A DNA stretch of 64,000 bases from JADJVL01 sp046331545 (GTDB taxonomy: Bacteria; Acidobacteriota; Holophagae; Holophagales; Holophagaceae): assembly GCA_046331545.1 (NCBI GenBank), contig JAXLQR010000002.1:992001-1056000 (forward strand). The letters are read 5' to 3'. Positions 1-10,118 of this stretch are shown one piece after another. The notes under the pieces are model-generated. The model saw only the letters and a program-made list of their open reading frames with translations. It did not search any database and was not told the origin of the DNA. The position numbers and the translations under genes were made by a program. The number at the start of each line of letters is the position of its first letter. Position 1 is the stretch's first letter.

Positions 1-143
1 TCCTTGAACTTCTCCTCCGCGGCCTTGTCCCCCGGGTTCTGGTCCGGGTGGTGCTGCATGGCCAGCCTGCGGTAGGCCTTCTTGATCTCGTCCAGGGAGG
101 CGCCCTTGGAGACGCCCAGCACGTCGTAGTAGTCCCGCTTCAT
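1..143 (-). CDS. dnaJ: Chaperone DnaJ, N-terminal part (cut by window start)
   Basis: Only the first 47 codons lie in the window. They encode a J domain beginning MKRDYYDVLGV, with the HPD tripeptide at residues 32-34 that stimulates DnaK ATPase activity. The zinc-finger and C-terminal regions lie outside, so DnaJ versus a shorter J-domain protein cannot be fully decided, but the position 38 bp downstream of dnaK in an hrcA-grpE-dnaK order makes dnaJ by far the likeliest. It is a cytosolic co-chaperone delivering unfolded protein to DnaK, and is probably the last gene of this heat-shock operon. Confidence 0.9.
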   Translation of the reverse strand, partial: MKRDYYDVLGVSKGASLDEIKKAYRRLAMQHHPDQNPGDKAAEEKFK

Positions 144-181
144 GCCTCCAGGTTACCTGAGGCGGCGGCCGGACCGCTGTC

Positions 182-2044
<1,863 letters not shown>

Positions 2045-2059
2045 GGGGGATCTCCTCGT

Positions 2060-2848
2060 CTATTGGACGGCCGGATCCGGGGGCGCGTCCTCCCCGGAAG
2101 GTGGGGCGCCGCCCTCGGGTGCGGCAATGAAGGGGAGCGGGGCGTGGTTCACCACCACCCGGGCGGGCCGCAGCAGCTGGTCGCGCAGGGTGTAGGCCCG
2201 CTCGTAGATCGCGGCGATGGCGTGGTCCGGCAGGTCCGGGCTCTGCAGGGTGCTCAAGGCCTCGGCGTGCTGCGCGTCGAAGGGATCGCCGACCTTGAGG
2301 TCCAGGGGCACGGCCCCCAGGCGGCGGAGGGCGTCCACGAACTGCTTCCGGATGAGCTCGATGCCGTTCCGGAAGGCCGCCATGTCCTGGTAGGTCGCGT
2401 CGAGGCCCCGCTCGAAGTTGTCGAGCACGGGGAGGATCTCCAGGAGCATCCTCCGCTCGGCCTGCTCCACGGCGAGCTGGGTGTCGCGCTGGGCGCGGTT
2501 GCGGAAGTTGGTGAAGTCCGCGGCGAGCCGGCGGAACTGCTCCATGATCTCCGTCTCCCGCTTCTCCATCTCCTCGATCTGACCCTTGGCCGCGCCGAGC
2601 TGGGCCTGGAAGGCCTGGTGCTGGGCCTGGAGCTTCGAGGCGTCCTCCTCCATGAGGGCGCTGAACTCGTTCTCCTCGGACTCGCCCCCGACCACCTCGA
2701 GCCCCACGAGCTCGTCCGGGGCCTGGTCCGCGATCTCGTCGGCGAAGGCCTGCAGGTCCATGGTGCCGGGATCGTCGTAGCTGATCTCCAGCTCCGGCTC
2801 GGGTTCCTTCCCGCCTGGGCGGGCCGTGGGGTCTTGTTCCGGGGTCAT
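2060..2848 (-). CDS. grpE: Nucleotide exchange factor GrpE
   Basis: The 262-residue product has a long acidic N-terminus, a central coiled coil (about residues 70-120) and the C-terminal GrpE beta domain, with a typical LEILPVLDNFERGL segment. It swaps ADP for ATP on DnaK. At 262 residues it is longer than the roughly 200 of E. coli GrpE, because of extra disordered sequence at both ends. No Shine-Dalgarno precedes the ATG. Instead a TACAAT box ends exactly six bases upstream, which would place transcription start on the A of the ATG (see the promoter entry). It lies 52 bp downstream of hrcA. Confidence 0.93.
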   Translation of the reverse strand: MTPEQDPTARPGGKEPEPELEISYDDPGTMDLQAFADEIADQAPDELVGLEVVGGESEENEFSALMEEDASKLQAQHQAFQAQLGAAKGQIEEMEKRETEIMEQFRRLAADFTNFRNRAQRDTQLAVEQAERRMLLEILPVLDNFERGLDATYQDMAAFRNGIELIRKQFVDALRRLGAVPLDLKVGDPFDAQHAEALSTLQSPDLPDHAIAAIYERAYTLRDQLLRPARVVVNHAPLPFIAAPEGGAPPSGEDAPPDPAVQ

Positions 2849-2860
2849 GGCGCCATTGTA
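2849..2860 (-). promoter_or_regulatory. Possible leaderless promoter of grpE
   Basis: Reading the minus strand, TACAAT (2860 to 2855) is followed by GGCGCC and then the grpE ATG. This spacing puts the +1 base on the start codon, as in leaderless mRNAs, and no ribosome-binding site is visible. No convincing -35 hexamer is present 17 bp further upstream, which lowers confidence. If real, it would let grpE-dnaK-dnaJ be expressed apart from the hrcA transcript. Confidence 0.35.
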
Positions 2861-2900
2861 GCGGGGCGGAGGCCCGGGTGGCGCCCCGCCGACCGGGGGC

Positions 2901-3971
2901 TCAGGCGCCGGCGTCCCGGGGCTCCGCGGACCGGAGCGCGACCTCCCGGGACCACCAGGCCAGCCCGCCCAGCAGGCGGGCGTAGTCCACGCGCAGGGGG
3001 CCCACCAGGGCGAAGGTGGCCCAGGTGTCCCGGGCGAGCGGCACGGTCCGGACCGCGGTGGCCAGGGGGATGGGACCGAGGTAGGGGTTCTCGGAGCCGA
3101 GCAGGAGCTGGACGTCCCGGGCGGCCCGCTCCGCGAAGGCGTTGAGCAGGCGGGCCAGGCGTTCGTGCTCCTCGAAGGCCTCCACGAGCTCCCGGAAGCG
3201 GGCCTGCTCGCCGAATTCCGGGAGGGTGCCCAGCTGCCCCAGCCCGGAGACGACGAGGTCCGCCTCGGGATGGCCCTGGGATCCGGCGAGGCCCTGGGTC
3301 AGCTCGGCGAGCCGCTCGTGGAGCTGCCTCGCCTCGTCGGCGCCCTCCCGCAGGGCCTGCAGCAGCCTCTGCCGCAGCTCGCTGAGGGTACAGCCCGCGA
3401 ACCTCGCCGTGGCGAAGCGCCCCAGCTCCGTGAGCGTGTCCGCCGGGAAGGAGGCCGGGTTCTCCACCACCTGGTGCTCCACCTCCCCGCCCGCGCCGAC
3501 CCACACGGCCACCACGCGCCGGGCGTCGAGGGGGACGAACTCGAGGCGGACCAGCCGTGACGCGGCGAGGTGGAAGGGCACCGCCACGCAGACGCCCTGC
3601 AGCACCTCCGAGAGCACCCGGGAGGCGTGGCGCAGCCAGAGCTCCGGATCCTCCCCGAGGCCCTCGAGGGCTCCCGCGAGCTGGGCCCCGAGGCGCGGGT
3701 CCGGGGGCGGGGCGGGATGGATCCACCGGTCCACGTAGTAGCGGTAGGCGCGCTCGGTGGGCACCCGGCCCGCGGACGTGTGGGGCTGGCTCAGGAGGTC
3801 GAACTCCTCGAGGTCCGACAGCACGTTCCGGATGGTGGCGCTGGAGAGCTGCTCCGGATAGCGCTTGGAGAGCAGCCGGGAGCCCACGGGCTCCCCCTCC
3901 TGGAGGTAGGTCTCGATCAGGGTCCGGAGGACGGACTCGCGGCGGGGATCGAGGGGAGGAGGGGTCGACAT
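2901..3971 (-). CDS. hrcA: Heat-inducible transcription repressor HrcA
   Basis: The 356-residue protein starts MSTPPPLDPRRESVLR and shows the HrcA N-terminal winged helix, including SSATIRNVLSDLEE and the SAGRVPTERAYRYYVD segment typical of the family. The GAF-like dimerisation and inserted domains follow. HrcA represses groE and dnaK operons by binding CIRCE operators and is kept active by GroEL. It is the first gene of the hrcA-grpE-dnaK-dnaJ operon. No CIRCE element (GCACTC-N-GAGTGC type) can be seen in the 64 bp between this start and the divergent lipoprotein gene, so autoregulation is not supported by the visible sequence. Confidence 0.95.
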   Translation of the reverse strand: MSTPPPLDPRRESVLRTLIETYLQEGEPVGSRLLSKRYPEQLSSATIRNVLSDLEEFDLLSQPHTSAGRVPTERAYRYYVDRWIHPAPPPDPRLGAQLAGALEGLGEDPELWLRHASRVLSEVLQGVCVAVPFHLAASRLVRLEFVPLDARRVVAVWVGAGGEVEHQVVENPASFPADTLTELGRFATARFAGCTLSELRQRLLQALREGADEARQLHERLAELTQGLAGSQGHPEADLVVSGLGQLGTLPEFGEQARFRELVEAFEEHERLARLLNAFAERAARDVQLLLGSENPYLGPIPLATAVRTVPLARDTWATFALVGPLRVDYARLLGGLAWWSREVALRSAEPRDAGA

Positions 3972-4035
3972 GCCGAAAAACGGGAACCCGGGCGGGCCTG
4001 GGCCTACTATAGCGGCAGACCGACCGGAGGATCCC

Positions 4036-4923
4036 ATGTCCCGCGCCATGCTCACCGCCCTGGGTGCCGCAGCCCTGCTCGCTTCGCTGGCCTGCGAGAA
4101 GAAGCTCGACGAGGCCCAGATCCGCGCCAAGATCCAGGCCGAGGAGGCCGCCAAGGCCGCCGACGACCGCGTCGCCCGTCTCGAGAAGGAGCTCGCGGAC
4201 CTGAAGGCGGGGAAGGCCGACCCGAAGGAGGCCGACAAGGAGGGCCTCGCCCAGGCCAAGGCCGACCACCAGAAGGCCCTGGAGCGGCAGCTCGCCGAGC
4301 AGAAGCGCAAGGCGGAGGCCAGGAAGCAGGAGGCCCTGAAGCTGGCGGAGGCCAAGACCGCGCCGCCGGCACCGTCCCCCAAGGCCGAGGCTCCCAAGCC
4401 GGTGGTTGTGGAGGTCCCCGCGGGCACCTCCCTCGCGGTGAACCTCGCCTCGGCCCTCAGCACCGAGCAGCAGAAGGCCGGCGACCTCTGGCAGGGCACC
4501 CTGGCCGAGCCGGTGGCCGTGGGCGGCCAGACCGTCTGGGCGGCGGGCACGCCCGTGCGGGGCGTCGTGGCCCAGAGCGTCCCCGCGGGCCGGCTCGCCT
4601 CGGGCAAGGGCGCGCTGGGCATCCGGCTCACGGAGGTCGGCGACAACGACGTGGAGGGCGGCGACTACGTGGTCACGGGCGACGCGAAGGGCGAGCGCAA
4701 CGCGAAGATCATCGGCGGCGCCGCGGCCCTCGGCGCCCTGGTGGGCATCCTCAGCGACAAGAAGAACAAGGGCGACCACGCCCTGGGCGGCGCGGCCATC
4801 GGCGCCGCCGCGGGCACCGCGGCCGCCGCGGCCACCGCCAAGACCACCATCGTGATCCCCGCGGACAGGGCCGTCACCTTCACCCTGGCCGCCCCCGAGA
4901 AGGTCACCATCAGGAAGCCCTGA
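4036..4923 (+). CDS. Predicted secreted/lipoprotein with coiled-coil and glycine-zipper-like C-terminus
   Basis: The chosen ATG follows a GGAGG site five bases away; a longer upstream reading would run into the hrcA promoter region. The 295-residue product begins with a hydrophobic signal ending LLASLAC, so Cys20 may be lipidated, although Ser at -3 is not ideal for a lipobox. Residues about 25-120 are a Lys/Ala/Glu-rich coiled coil. The C-terminal half has a beta-rich part and an Ala/Gly-rich stretch (about 215-275) resembling glycine-zipper membrane segments of envelope proteins. The function is not recognised; it is probably an envelope protein. It is divergent from hrcA across 64 bp containing an ACTATAG motif that could serve as a -10 on either strand. 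Confidence 0.7.
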   Translation: MSRAMLTALGAAALLASLACEKKLDEAQIRAKIQAEEAAKAADDRVARLEKELADLKAGKADPKEADKEGLAQAKADHQKALERQLAEQKRKAEARKQEALKLAEAKTAPPAPSPKAEAPKPVVVEVPAGTSLAVNLASALSTEQQKAGDLWQGTLAEPVAVGGQTVWAAGTPVRGVVAQSVPAGRLASGKGALGIRLTEVGDNDVEGGDYVVTGDAKGERNAKIIGGAAALGALVGILSDKKNKGDHALGGAAIGAAAGTAAAAATAKTTIVIPADRAVTFTLAAPEKVTIRKP

Positions 4924-4927
4924 GCCC

Positions 4928-6016
4928 TCAGGACTCCATCGCCTGGAGCCGCTCCGCCTCGAAGGCCGCGCGGAGCGGCTCCAGGACGGGCTCGATCTCG
5001 CCCTGCATGAAGCGGTCGATCTGGTGGATCGTCACGCCCACCCGGTGGTCCGTCACGCGGCCCTGGGGGAAGTTGTAGGTGCGGATCTTCTCGCTGCGGT
5101 CGCCGCTGCCCACCTGGGACTTCCGCAGGGCCGAGTGGGCCGCGTCGGCCTCGTCCTGGGCCTTCTGCAGGAGGCGGGAGCGCAGCACGGTCATGGCCTT
5201 GGCCATGTTCTTGATCTGGCTCCGCTCGTCCTGGCAGCTCACCACGGTGTTGGTGGGCAGGTGGGTCAGCCGCACCGCCGAGTAGGTGGTGTTGACGCTC
5301 TGCCCGCCCTTGCCCCCGGAGCAGAAGGTGTCGATGCGGAGGTCCTTCTCGTGGATCTGGATGTCCACCTCCTCGGCCTCGGGCATCACGGCGACGGTGG
5401 CGGCTGACGTGTGGATGCGGCCCTGGGTCTCGGTCTTGGGCACCCGCTGGACCCGGTGCACGCCGCTCTCGAAGCGGAACAGCGAATAGGCGCCGTCCCC
5501 CTGGATCTCGGCGATGACTTCCTTCAGCCCGCCGGCGTCGGCCTCGCTCTCGTCCAGCACCGTGACCTTGAAGCCCCGCCGCTCGGCGAAGCGGACGTAC
5601 ATGCGGAAGAGCTCGGAGGCGAAGAGGGCCGCCTCCTCGCCGCCGGTACCGGCCCGGACTTCGAGGATCACGTTGCGGGAATCCTTGGGGTCCTTGGGCA
5701 CCAGGAGGGCCTTCAGGCCGGCCTCGCCCTTCGACAGGGAGGCCTTCAGGTCCGGGATCTCCGCCTGGGCCAGGTCCCGCAGGTCGGCGTCCATGGCCTT
5801 GTCGGCGAGGATGGCCTCGGCCTCCTCGAGCTGCTTCTGGAGGATCTTCTGGGCCTTCCAGGCCTCCACCACCGGTTCCAGCTCCGCCCGGAGCTTCGTC
5901 AGGTCCCGGAGCCTCTTCGCGTCGGACACCACCGCGGGATCCTGGAGCTGCGCCTCCACTTCCAGGAAGCGGGATTCCAGGGCGTCGAGCTGGTCCTGCA
6001 TGGGCGATCCGGACAT
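4928..6016 (-). CDS. prfA: Peptide chain release factor 1
   Basis: At 362 residues this matches bacterial RF1. The peptidyl-tRNA hydrolysis motif GGQ is at 237-239 within SGGKGGQSVN, and the codon-recognition tripeptide is P-K-T at 193-195. The P-x-T form identifies RF1 (UAA/UAG) rather than RF2, which has SPF. The ATG has a strong GGAGG site five bases upstream. It lies downstream of rpmE but beyond an intrinsic terminator, so it may depend on read-through or its own promoter. Its stop is four bases from that of the convergent lipoprotein gene, with a small CCTGAG/CTCAGG palindrome between them. No prmC methyltransferase gene follows. Confidence 0.97.
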   Translation of the reverse strand: MSGSPMQDQLDALESRFLEVEAQLQDPAVVSDAKRLRDLTKLRAELEPVVEAWKAQKILQKQLEEAEAILADKAMDADLRDLAQAEIPDLKASLSKGEAGLKALLVPKDPKDSRNVILEVRAGTGGEEAALFASELFRMYVRFAERRGFKVTVLDESEADAGGLKEVIAEIQGDGAYSLFRFESGVHRVQRVPKTETQGRIHTSAATVAVMPEAEEVDIQIHEKDLRIDTFCSGGKGGQSVNTTYSAVRLTHLPTNTVVSCQDERSQIKNMAKAMTVLRSRLLQKAQDEADAAHSALRKSQVGSGDRSEKIRTYNFPQGRVTDHRVGVTIHQIDRFMQGEIEPVLEPLRAAFEAERLQAMES

Positions 6017-6045
6017 GGTTCCTCCGCGGGATGCACGCGTGCATG

Positions 6046-6078
6046 AAAAAAGGACGGGCCGGGAAGCGGCCCGTCCTT
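6046..6078 (-). terminator. Intrinsic terminator after rpmE
   Basis: A perfect 11-bp stem (arms 6050-6060 and 6068-6078, loop of seven bases) is followed on the minus strand by a run of six T (6051 to 6046). It sits 13 bp past the rpmE stop and upstream of prfA, so it should limit read-through from the ribosomal protein gene into prfA. Confidence 0.9.
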
Positions 6079-6091
6079 CGGAGCGGGGAAC

Positions 6092-6349
6092 CTAGGCGTT
6101 GGCTTCGGCGGCCGGGGCTTCGGGAGCCGCCTCGGCGGCGGGCGCCTCGGCCTTCTTCGCGTACTTGCGGTTGAACTTGTCCACGCGGCCGGCGGTGTCC
6201 ATGAGCTTCTGCTTGCCGGTGTAGAAGGGGTGGCAGGCGGAGCAGATTTCGACGCGCAGCTCCTTCTTGATGGAGCGGGTCTTGAACTCGTTGCCGCACT
6301 GGCAGTGGACGAGCACGTCGTGCATTTCGGGGTGGATGCCGGTCTTCAT
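6092..6349 (-). CDS. rpmE: 50S ribosomal protein L31 (zinc-binding type)
   Basis: The 85-residue protein starts MKTGIHPEMHDV, preceded by AGGAG at good spacing; longer upstream readings lack a site. It contains the L31 signature with paired cysteines (CQCG and CSAC) and HPFYTGKQK, so it is the zinc-containing C+ form rather than the zinc-independent paralogue. An Ala/Glu/Pro-rich tail of about 18 residues extends beyond the usual end. It binds the large subunit near the intersubunit bridge. It forms a short translation cluster with prfA. Confidence 0.95.
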   Translation of the reverse strand: MKTGIHPEMHDVLVHCQCGNEFKTRSIKKELRVEICSACHPFYTGKQKLMDTAGRVDKFNRKYAKKAEAPAAEAAPEAPAAEANA

Positions 6350-6463
6350 CGGGGACTCCTTCGTATGGCCGACCGGATGCGGAACTGCACGCGGCTTGCC
6401 CATGGGAACGGCCAGTCTACCGCCAGAACCCTTGCGGCTCAAGGCGGAATCGCCGCGGGCAGG

Positions 6464-6790
6464 TCAGCCGCGGTTGCCGACGAAGCCGTCCACCATGCTC
6501 ACGAACTGGGCCCACTCGCGCTTCTTGGCCTCCAGAAGGGCCTTCCCGGCGGGCAGGATCGCGTAGTAGCGGCGGTCCCGGCCGTTGGTCTGGGTCTCCC
6601 AGTAGGAGGTGATGAACTCCGCGGCCTCGAGCTTGTGCAGGGCCGGATACAGGGCGCCCTCCTTGAGGGTGTAGCGGCCCCCGGTGCGCTGGCGCACGGT
6701 CTCGATGATCTGGTAGCCGTACATCGGGCCCTCGATCAGCAGCGACAGGAGGAGGATGGGTGTGCTCCCCTTCAGCAGTTCTCGGTCCAC
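6464..6790 (-). CDS. PadR family transcriptional regulator
   Basis: A GTG start with a GGAGG site five bases upstream gives a 108-residue protein, the usual length of small PadR proteins. The winged-helix signature is clear: ILLLSLLIEGPMYGYQI, then YTLKEGALYPALHKLE and a beta-wing containing GRDRRYYAI. Small PadR proteins are dimeric repressors released by hydrophobic ligands. It lies on the same strand and downstream of a MacB-type ABC exporter, as is common in Acidobacteriota where such pairs are abundant. It probably controls that exporter and itself, which is an inference from position. Confidence 0.92.
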   Translation of the reverse strand: MDRELLKGSTPILLLSLLIEGPMYGYQIIETVRQRTGGRYTLKEGALYPALHKLEAAEFITSYWETQTNGRDRRYYAILPAGKALLEAKKREWAQFVSMVDGFVGNRG

Positions 6791-6816
6791 GACGCCCTCC
6801 ACGGCTTGATGAGGCC

Positions 6817-6844
6817 AGTTTACCTCGTGTATCGAGAGTATCAA
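6817..6844 (-). promoter_or_regulatory. Putative padR promoter with operator-like repeat
   Basis: On the minus strand TTGATA (6844-6839) and TAAACT (6822-6817) are separated by 16 bp, a good sigma-70 pair. The sequence GTATCGAGAGTATC (6829-6842) lies across the -35 and spacer. It carries two GTATC copies and could be the PadR binding site for autorepression. No matching repeat was seen upstream of the exporter operon. Confidence 0.55.
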
Positions 6845-6896
6845 GGGGCGAGACGTTGGCTGTGACCGGGATCGGCCCCGGGCTTTCCCACTCCGG

Positions 6897-6944
6897 TCAA
6901 CCCTTCATCGCCTCGGTCGGCGGGATCCGGCTGGCCCGCCAGGC
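6897..6944 (-). pseudogene. Relic of an ABC permease 3' end
   Basis: Read on the minus strand, this stretch encodes AWRASRIPPTEAMKG and a stop. The intact permease just upstream ends AWRASRIPLTEAMKG. About 40 of 48 bases match between the two. Upstream of this block the similarity ends abruptly. It looks like the last remnant of a second permease copy lost from the end of the operon, or of a small tandem duplication. It has no start codon or function of its own. Confidence 0.75.
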
Positions 6945-7025
6945 GCCCGACGGCCGGGTGGCGGAGCGCGCGTCAGCGCGGCGAAGCCGGGACCCGGCGC
7001 GGAGGGCGTCATCCGCGCGGTGTTG

Positions 7026-8252
7026 CTACCCCTTCATGGCCTCCGTCAACGGGATCCGGCTCGCCCGCCAGGCGGGAAGAAATCCCCCCAGCAGCCCCAT
7101 GACCAGGCTGAAGGCCACGCCCTCCAGCATCAGGCCCGGGGTGATGGTGAAGGCGAAGCTGACGTCGCTGAAGGTGTCGAAGCTGGTGGTGCCGGTCTGG
7201 ATGCCGTTGGCCAGGAGGGCGAGCACCGAGCCCACCGCGCCGCCGGCCCCGCACAGGACGATGGCCTCCCACTGGAAGCTGGCCAGGATCTCCTTCTGGC
7301 GGAAGCCCAGGGCCCGGAGGGTCCCGATCTCCTTGGTCCGGCCGGCCACGGCGGCGAACATGGTGTTCATGGCCGCGAAGACCGCCGCGCCGGTGAGGAT
7401 GACGGTGATGAGGTTGCCGAGGATGCGGATGGGGTCGCCGGCCTTCGTCAGCTCCTTGAAGTAGGCCCGCTCCCCCACCACCTCCAGCTTGAGGCGCTTG
7501 TCCCCGTCCACCGCGGCGGCGAACTCGGGAAGCCGTTCGGGGGACTCCAGCCTCGCCAGGAGGCTGGAGTAGCTCTCCCGCTTGAAGGCCTGCATCACGT
7601 CGTCCACGTCGGTCAGCACTTCGCTCTCGAAGGAGCTGCCGCCGGCCTCGAAGACGCCCACGATCTCCCAGGTCCGGCCGCCCATCCTGAGGCTCCGGCC
7701 CAGCTCCAGGCCCTGGAAGCGGCCCTGCATCTTGCGGGGGACGACCACCTCGGAGAGGCCGGGACGGAACCAGCGGCCTTCCAGGAGGCGGATCTGCGGC
7801 CTCATGGCAAGGCCCCGGGCCTCGAGGCCCCGGACGGTGACGTTGCTATCGGACCCGTCGGCCATGGGGAAGAGCTTCACCACCACGACCTCCGCGGAGC
7901 AGAGGAAGCCCCGCTCGTCCTTCGCCAGCAGCGGGTGGACCTTGAGGATGCGCATGCGGTCCCGGTCGATGCTGGAGTTCAGCTCGAAGCGGGCGTTCGG
8001 GCGGAGCACCAGGGCCTGGTCCTCCCGCCCGGAGGTCACGAAGGCCACGGACAGCCCCTGGGCCAGGGAGAGCACCACCACGAAGATGCCCACCACCAGC
8101 GCGATGGCGCCCGCGGTGGTGAGGGTGGTGACCTTGCGCTGCCAGAGGCTGCGCAGGTTGTAGCTCAGCGGGATCGGGTAGGCCACCAGGGCCCAGGCCA
8201 GCCAGAGCAGGTAGGCGAGGAAGGGGGCGGCGACGAGCAGGAGGATGGGCAT
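7026..8252 (-). CDS. ABC transporter permease, MacB/FtsX type (second subunit)
   Basis: The 408-residue protein has an N-terminal transmembrane segment, a further helix near VVGIFVVVLSLAQGL, a large periplasmic domain (about residues 85-280) and three C-terminal helices with the FtsX-domain motif RTKEIGTLRALGF. It ends SRIPLTEAMKG. Its ATG overlaps the TGA of the preceding permease by one base, indicating coupled translation. With the sister permease it should form a MacB-like heterodimer that couples ATP hydrolysis to movement of substrate in the periplasm. The substrate is unknown; antibiotics, peptides, lipoproteins and lipids are all handled by this family. Confidence 0.92.
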   Translation of the reverse strand: MPILLLVAAPFLAYLLWLAWALVAYPIPLSYNLRSLWQRKVTTLTTAGAIALVVGIFVVVLSLAQGLSVAFVTSGREDQALVLRPNARFELNSSIDRDRMRILKVHPLLAKDERGFLCSAEVVVVKLFPMADGSDSNVTVRGLEARGLAMRPQIRLLEGRWFRPGLSEVVVPRKMQGRFQGLELGRSLRMGGRTWEIVGVFEAGGSSFESEVLTDVDDVMQAFKRESYSSLLARLESPERLPEFAAAVDGDKRLKLEVVGERAYFKELTKAGDPIRILGNLITVILTGAAVFAAMNTMFAAVAGRTKEIGTLRALGFRQKEILASFQWEAIVLCGAGGAVGSVLALLANGIQTGTTSFDTFSDVSFAFTITPGLMLEGVAFSLVMGLLGGFLPAWRASRIPLTEAMKG

Positions 8253-9415
8253 CAGAGGGTCTTCAGGCCTTCGGTGATGGGCTTGCGCACGGCCTCGTAG
8301 GCCGGCATGAAGGTGGAGACGAAGCCCACGCCGAGGGCCCCGCCCATGCACAGGAGCATGGTGGGCGCCTGCACGGCGAAGTCCTGGAAGAAGGGGAAGA
8401 CGGAACCCATGACCGGGCGGAGGACCGCGGCCAGCAGCCACGTGAGCCCCAGACCGAGGGCGCCGCCGCTCCCGGTGAGCACGAGGCCCTCCAGGATCAC
8501 CAGCCCCATCACGCGCCCGGTGGAGAAGCCCAGGGCCCGGAACACGCTGATCTCCGTGGTGCGTTCCCGGATGGCCATGGCCATGGTGGAGAAGGAGACG
8601 AAGACCAGGGCCACGAGCACCACCAGGGAGATGCCCTGAAGCAGGACATTGATGTTGCCGAGCATCTTCACGAAGCTCAGGTTGAAGGAGTTCTCGGTCT
8701 CGCTGAGGGTCTCGGCGGCGCTGTTGGCGTAGTTCCGGTCGACGCGCTCGATGAGGCGCGGGATGTCGTCGGGGCTCTTGGTGCGCACGAAGAAGGTGCC
8801 CACCCGGCCCTTCATCCGGGGCACGCCCTCCTCCAGGAGCTTCATGTGGAAGTGGACGACGTTCTCGTCGCTGGGCTTGGGGCTCTTGAAGATCACGCGG
8901 ATGGTGAGGCGCGGGCTGATGGGGAAGATCGTCCCCGTGAGCGGAATGGTGTCGCCCACCTTCCAGCCGAACTTGTCCGCCAGGGCCTTGCCGACGATGC
9001 AGCCGGTGCCGTCGCGCTTGTACTCCTTGAGCTGCTCTTCGGTGATGCCCGAGGTGCCGAACTCCTCGCGGAACACGTCGAAGAGGGTCTCCTCGTCCGA
9101 GGCGAAGTTCGCGAAGAAGTTCCGCGGGTCCTGGTAGAAGCCGCCGAACCACTGGAGGCCGCACACCGTCTCCACCTCCGGCTGCTGCCTGAGGTAGGCC
9201 TCGTAGCTGCGGGGCAGCACCTGGGTGAGCCCCGACTTGTGGCGCACGACGATGCGGTTGGTGGAGTTCGGGTTGTTGGCCACGCTGTCCAGGGTGGTGA
9301 GCAGGCTCAGCAGCAGGGCCACCACCAGCACGCCGAAGGTCATGGTGCCCAGGATGAGCAGCGTGCGCAGCCGGGAGCGGCGCATGGACTTCAGGATGAA
9401 GCCCAGCCACTTCAC
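8252..9415 (-). CDS. ABC transporter permease, MacB/FtsX type (first subunit)
   Basis: A GTG start overlaps the ATPase stop (GTGA) and gives 387 residues. The layout is one N-terminal membrane helix (about 19-41), a MacB periplasmic core domain, then three C-terminal helices with the RERTTEISVFRALGFS motif of FtsX domains. Unlike E. coli MacB, the ATPase is a separate polypeptide. It is similar in plan to the following permease but clearly diverged, so the pair is probably heteromeric. Confidence 0.92.
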   Translation of the reverse strand: MKWLGFILKSMRRSRLRTLLILGTMTFGVLVVALLLSLLTTLDSVANNPNSTNRIVVRHKSGLTQVLPRSYEAYLRQQPEVETVCGLQWFGGFYQDPRNFFANFASDEETLFDVFREEFGTSGITEEQLKEYKRDGTGCIVGKALADKFGWKVGDTIPLTGTIFPISPRLTIRVIFKSPKPSDENVVHFHMKLLEEGVPRMKGRVGTFFVRTKSPDDIPRLIERVDRNYANSAAETLSETENSFNLSFVKMLGNINVLLQGISLVVLVALVFVSFSTMAMAIRERTTEISVFRALGFSTGRVMGLVILEGLVLTGSGGALGLGLTWLLAAVLRPVMGSVFPFFQDFAVQAPTMLLCMGGALGVGFVSTFMPAYEAVRKPITEGLKTL

Positions 9416-10110
9416 CGGTTCACCTCGACGGTCTTGTCCAGCAGGCCCTTCTCCAGGTGGATCTGCATCCGCGCGTGGTGGGCCGCCTTGGGGTCGTGGG
9501 TCACCATCAGGATGGTCTTGCCCAGGTCCTGGTTGAGGCGCTCCATGAGCTGCAGCACCTCCTCGGCGTTCCTGCCGTCCAGGGCGCCGGTGGGCTCGTC
9601 GGCCACCAGCAGGGCCGGGTCGGTCACCACCGCCCTCGCGATGGCGACGCGCTGCTCCTGCCCGCCGCTGAGCTGCCGCGGGTAGTTCAGCATCCGGTCC
9701 GTGAGATTGACCAGCTCGAGGGCGTGCTCCACCCGCTCCCGCCGCTCGCGCCGCGAGAGGCCCGTCAGCAGCAGGGGCAGCTCCACGTTCTCGAAGGCGT
9801 TGAGCACCGGCACCAGGTTGTAGTTCTGGAAGATGAAGCCCACGTGCTGGTTGCGCCAGGCCGCCAGCTCGTCGTCGTCCAGGTCGTTGAGCTCGAAGCC
9901 GCAGACCCGCAGGGAGCCGCCGGTGGGCCGGTCGATGCCCGCGATGAGGTTCAGCAGGGTGGTCTTGCCCGAGCCCGAGGGGCCCATGAGGGCGTAGTAG
10001 CCGCCCTCGGGGATCTCGAGGTCGATGCCGTGGAGCACGGGGATCTCGAGGGTCTCCCGCCAGTAGCTCTTCGCGATGTCGCGAAGGACGATGATGGGGC
10101 CGTCGCCCAT
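9412..10110 (-). CDS. ABC transporter ATP-binding protein (MacB/LolD-like)
   Basis: The 232-residue ATPase has Walker A GPSGSGKT at residues 43-50, a Q-loop in FIFQNYNL, signature LSGGQEQRVAIARA, Walker B LLVADEPTGALD and a switch histidine in MVTHD. Sequence and size match the LolD/MacB exporter class. Translation was placed at the ATG. An in-frame GTG four codons upstream overlaps the adaptor stop (GTGA), like other junctions in this region, and could be the real start. It powers the two permeases that follow. Confidence 0.95.
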   Translation of the reverse strand: MGDGPIIVLRDIAKSYWRETLEIPVLHGIDLEIPEGGYYALMGPSGSGKTTLLNLIAGIDRPTGGSLRVCGFELNDLDDDELAAWRNQHVGFIFQNYNLVPVLNAFENVELPLLLTGLSRRERRERVEHALELVNLTDRMLNYPRQLSGGQEQRVAIARAVVTDPALLVADEPTGALDGRNAEEVLQLMERLNQDLGKTILMVTHDPKAAHHARMQIHLEKGLLDKTVEVNR

Positions 10111-10118
10111 GCCGGGGC

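Noticed and set aside
3970..4035. Longer version of the lipoprotein gene starting inside the hrcA leader
   Set aside because: It has no ribosome-binding site and would place 22 polar residues before a signal peptide that starts properly at 4036.
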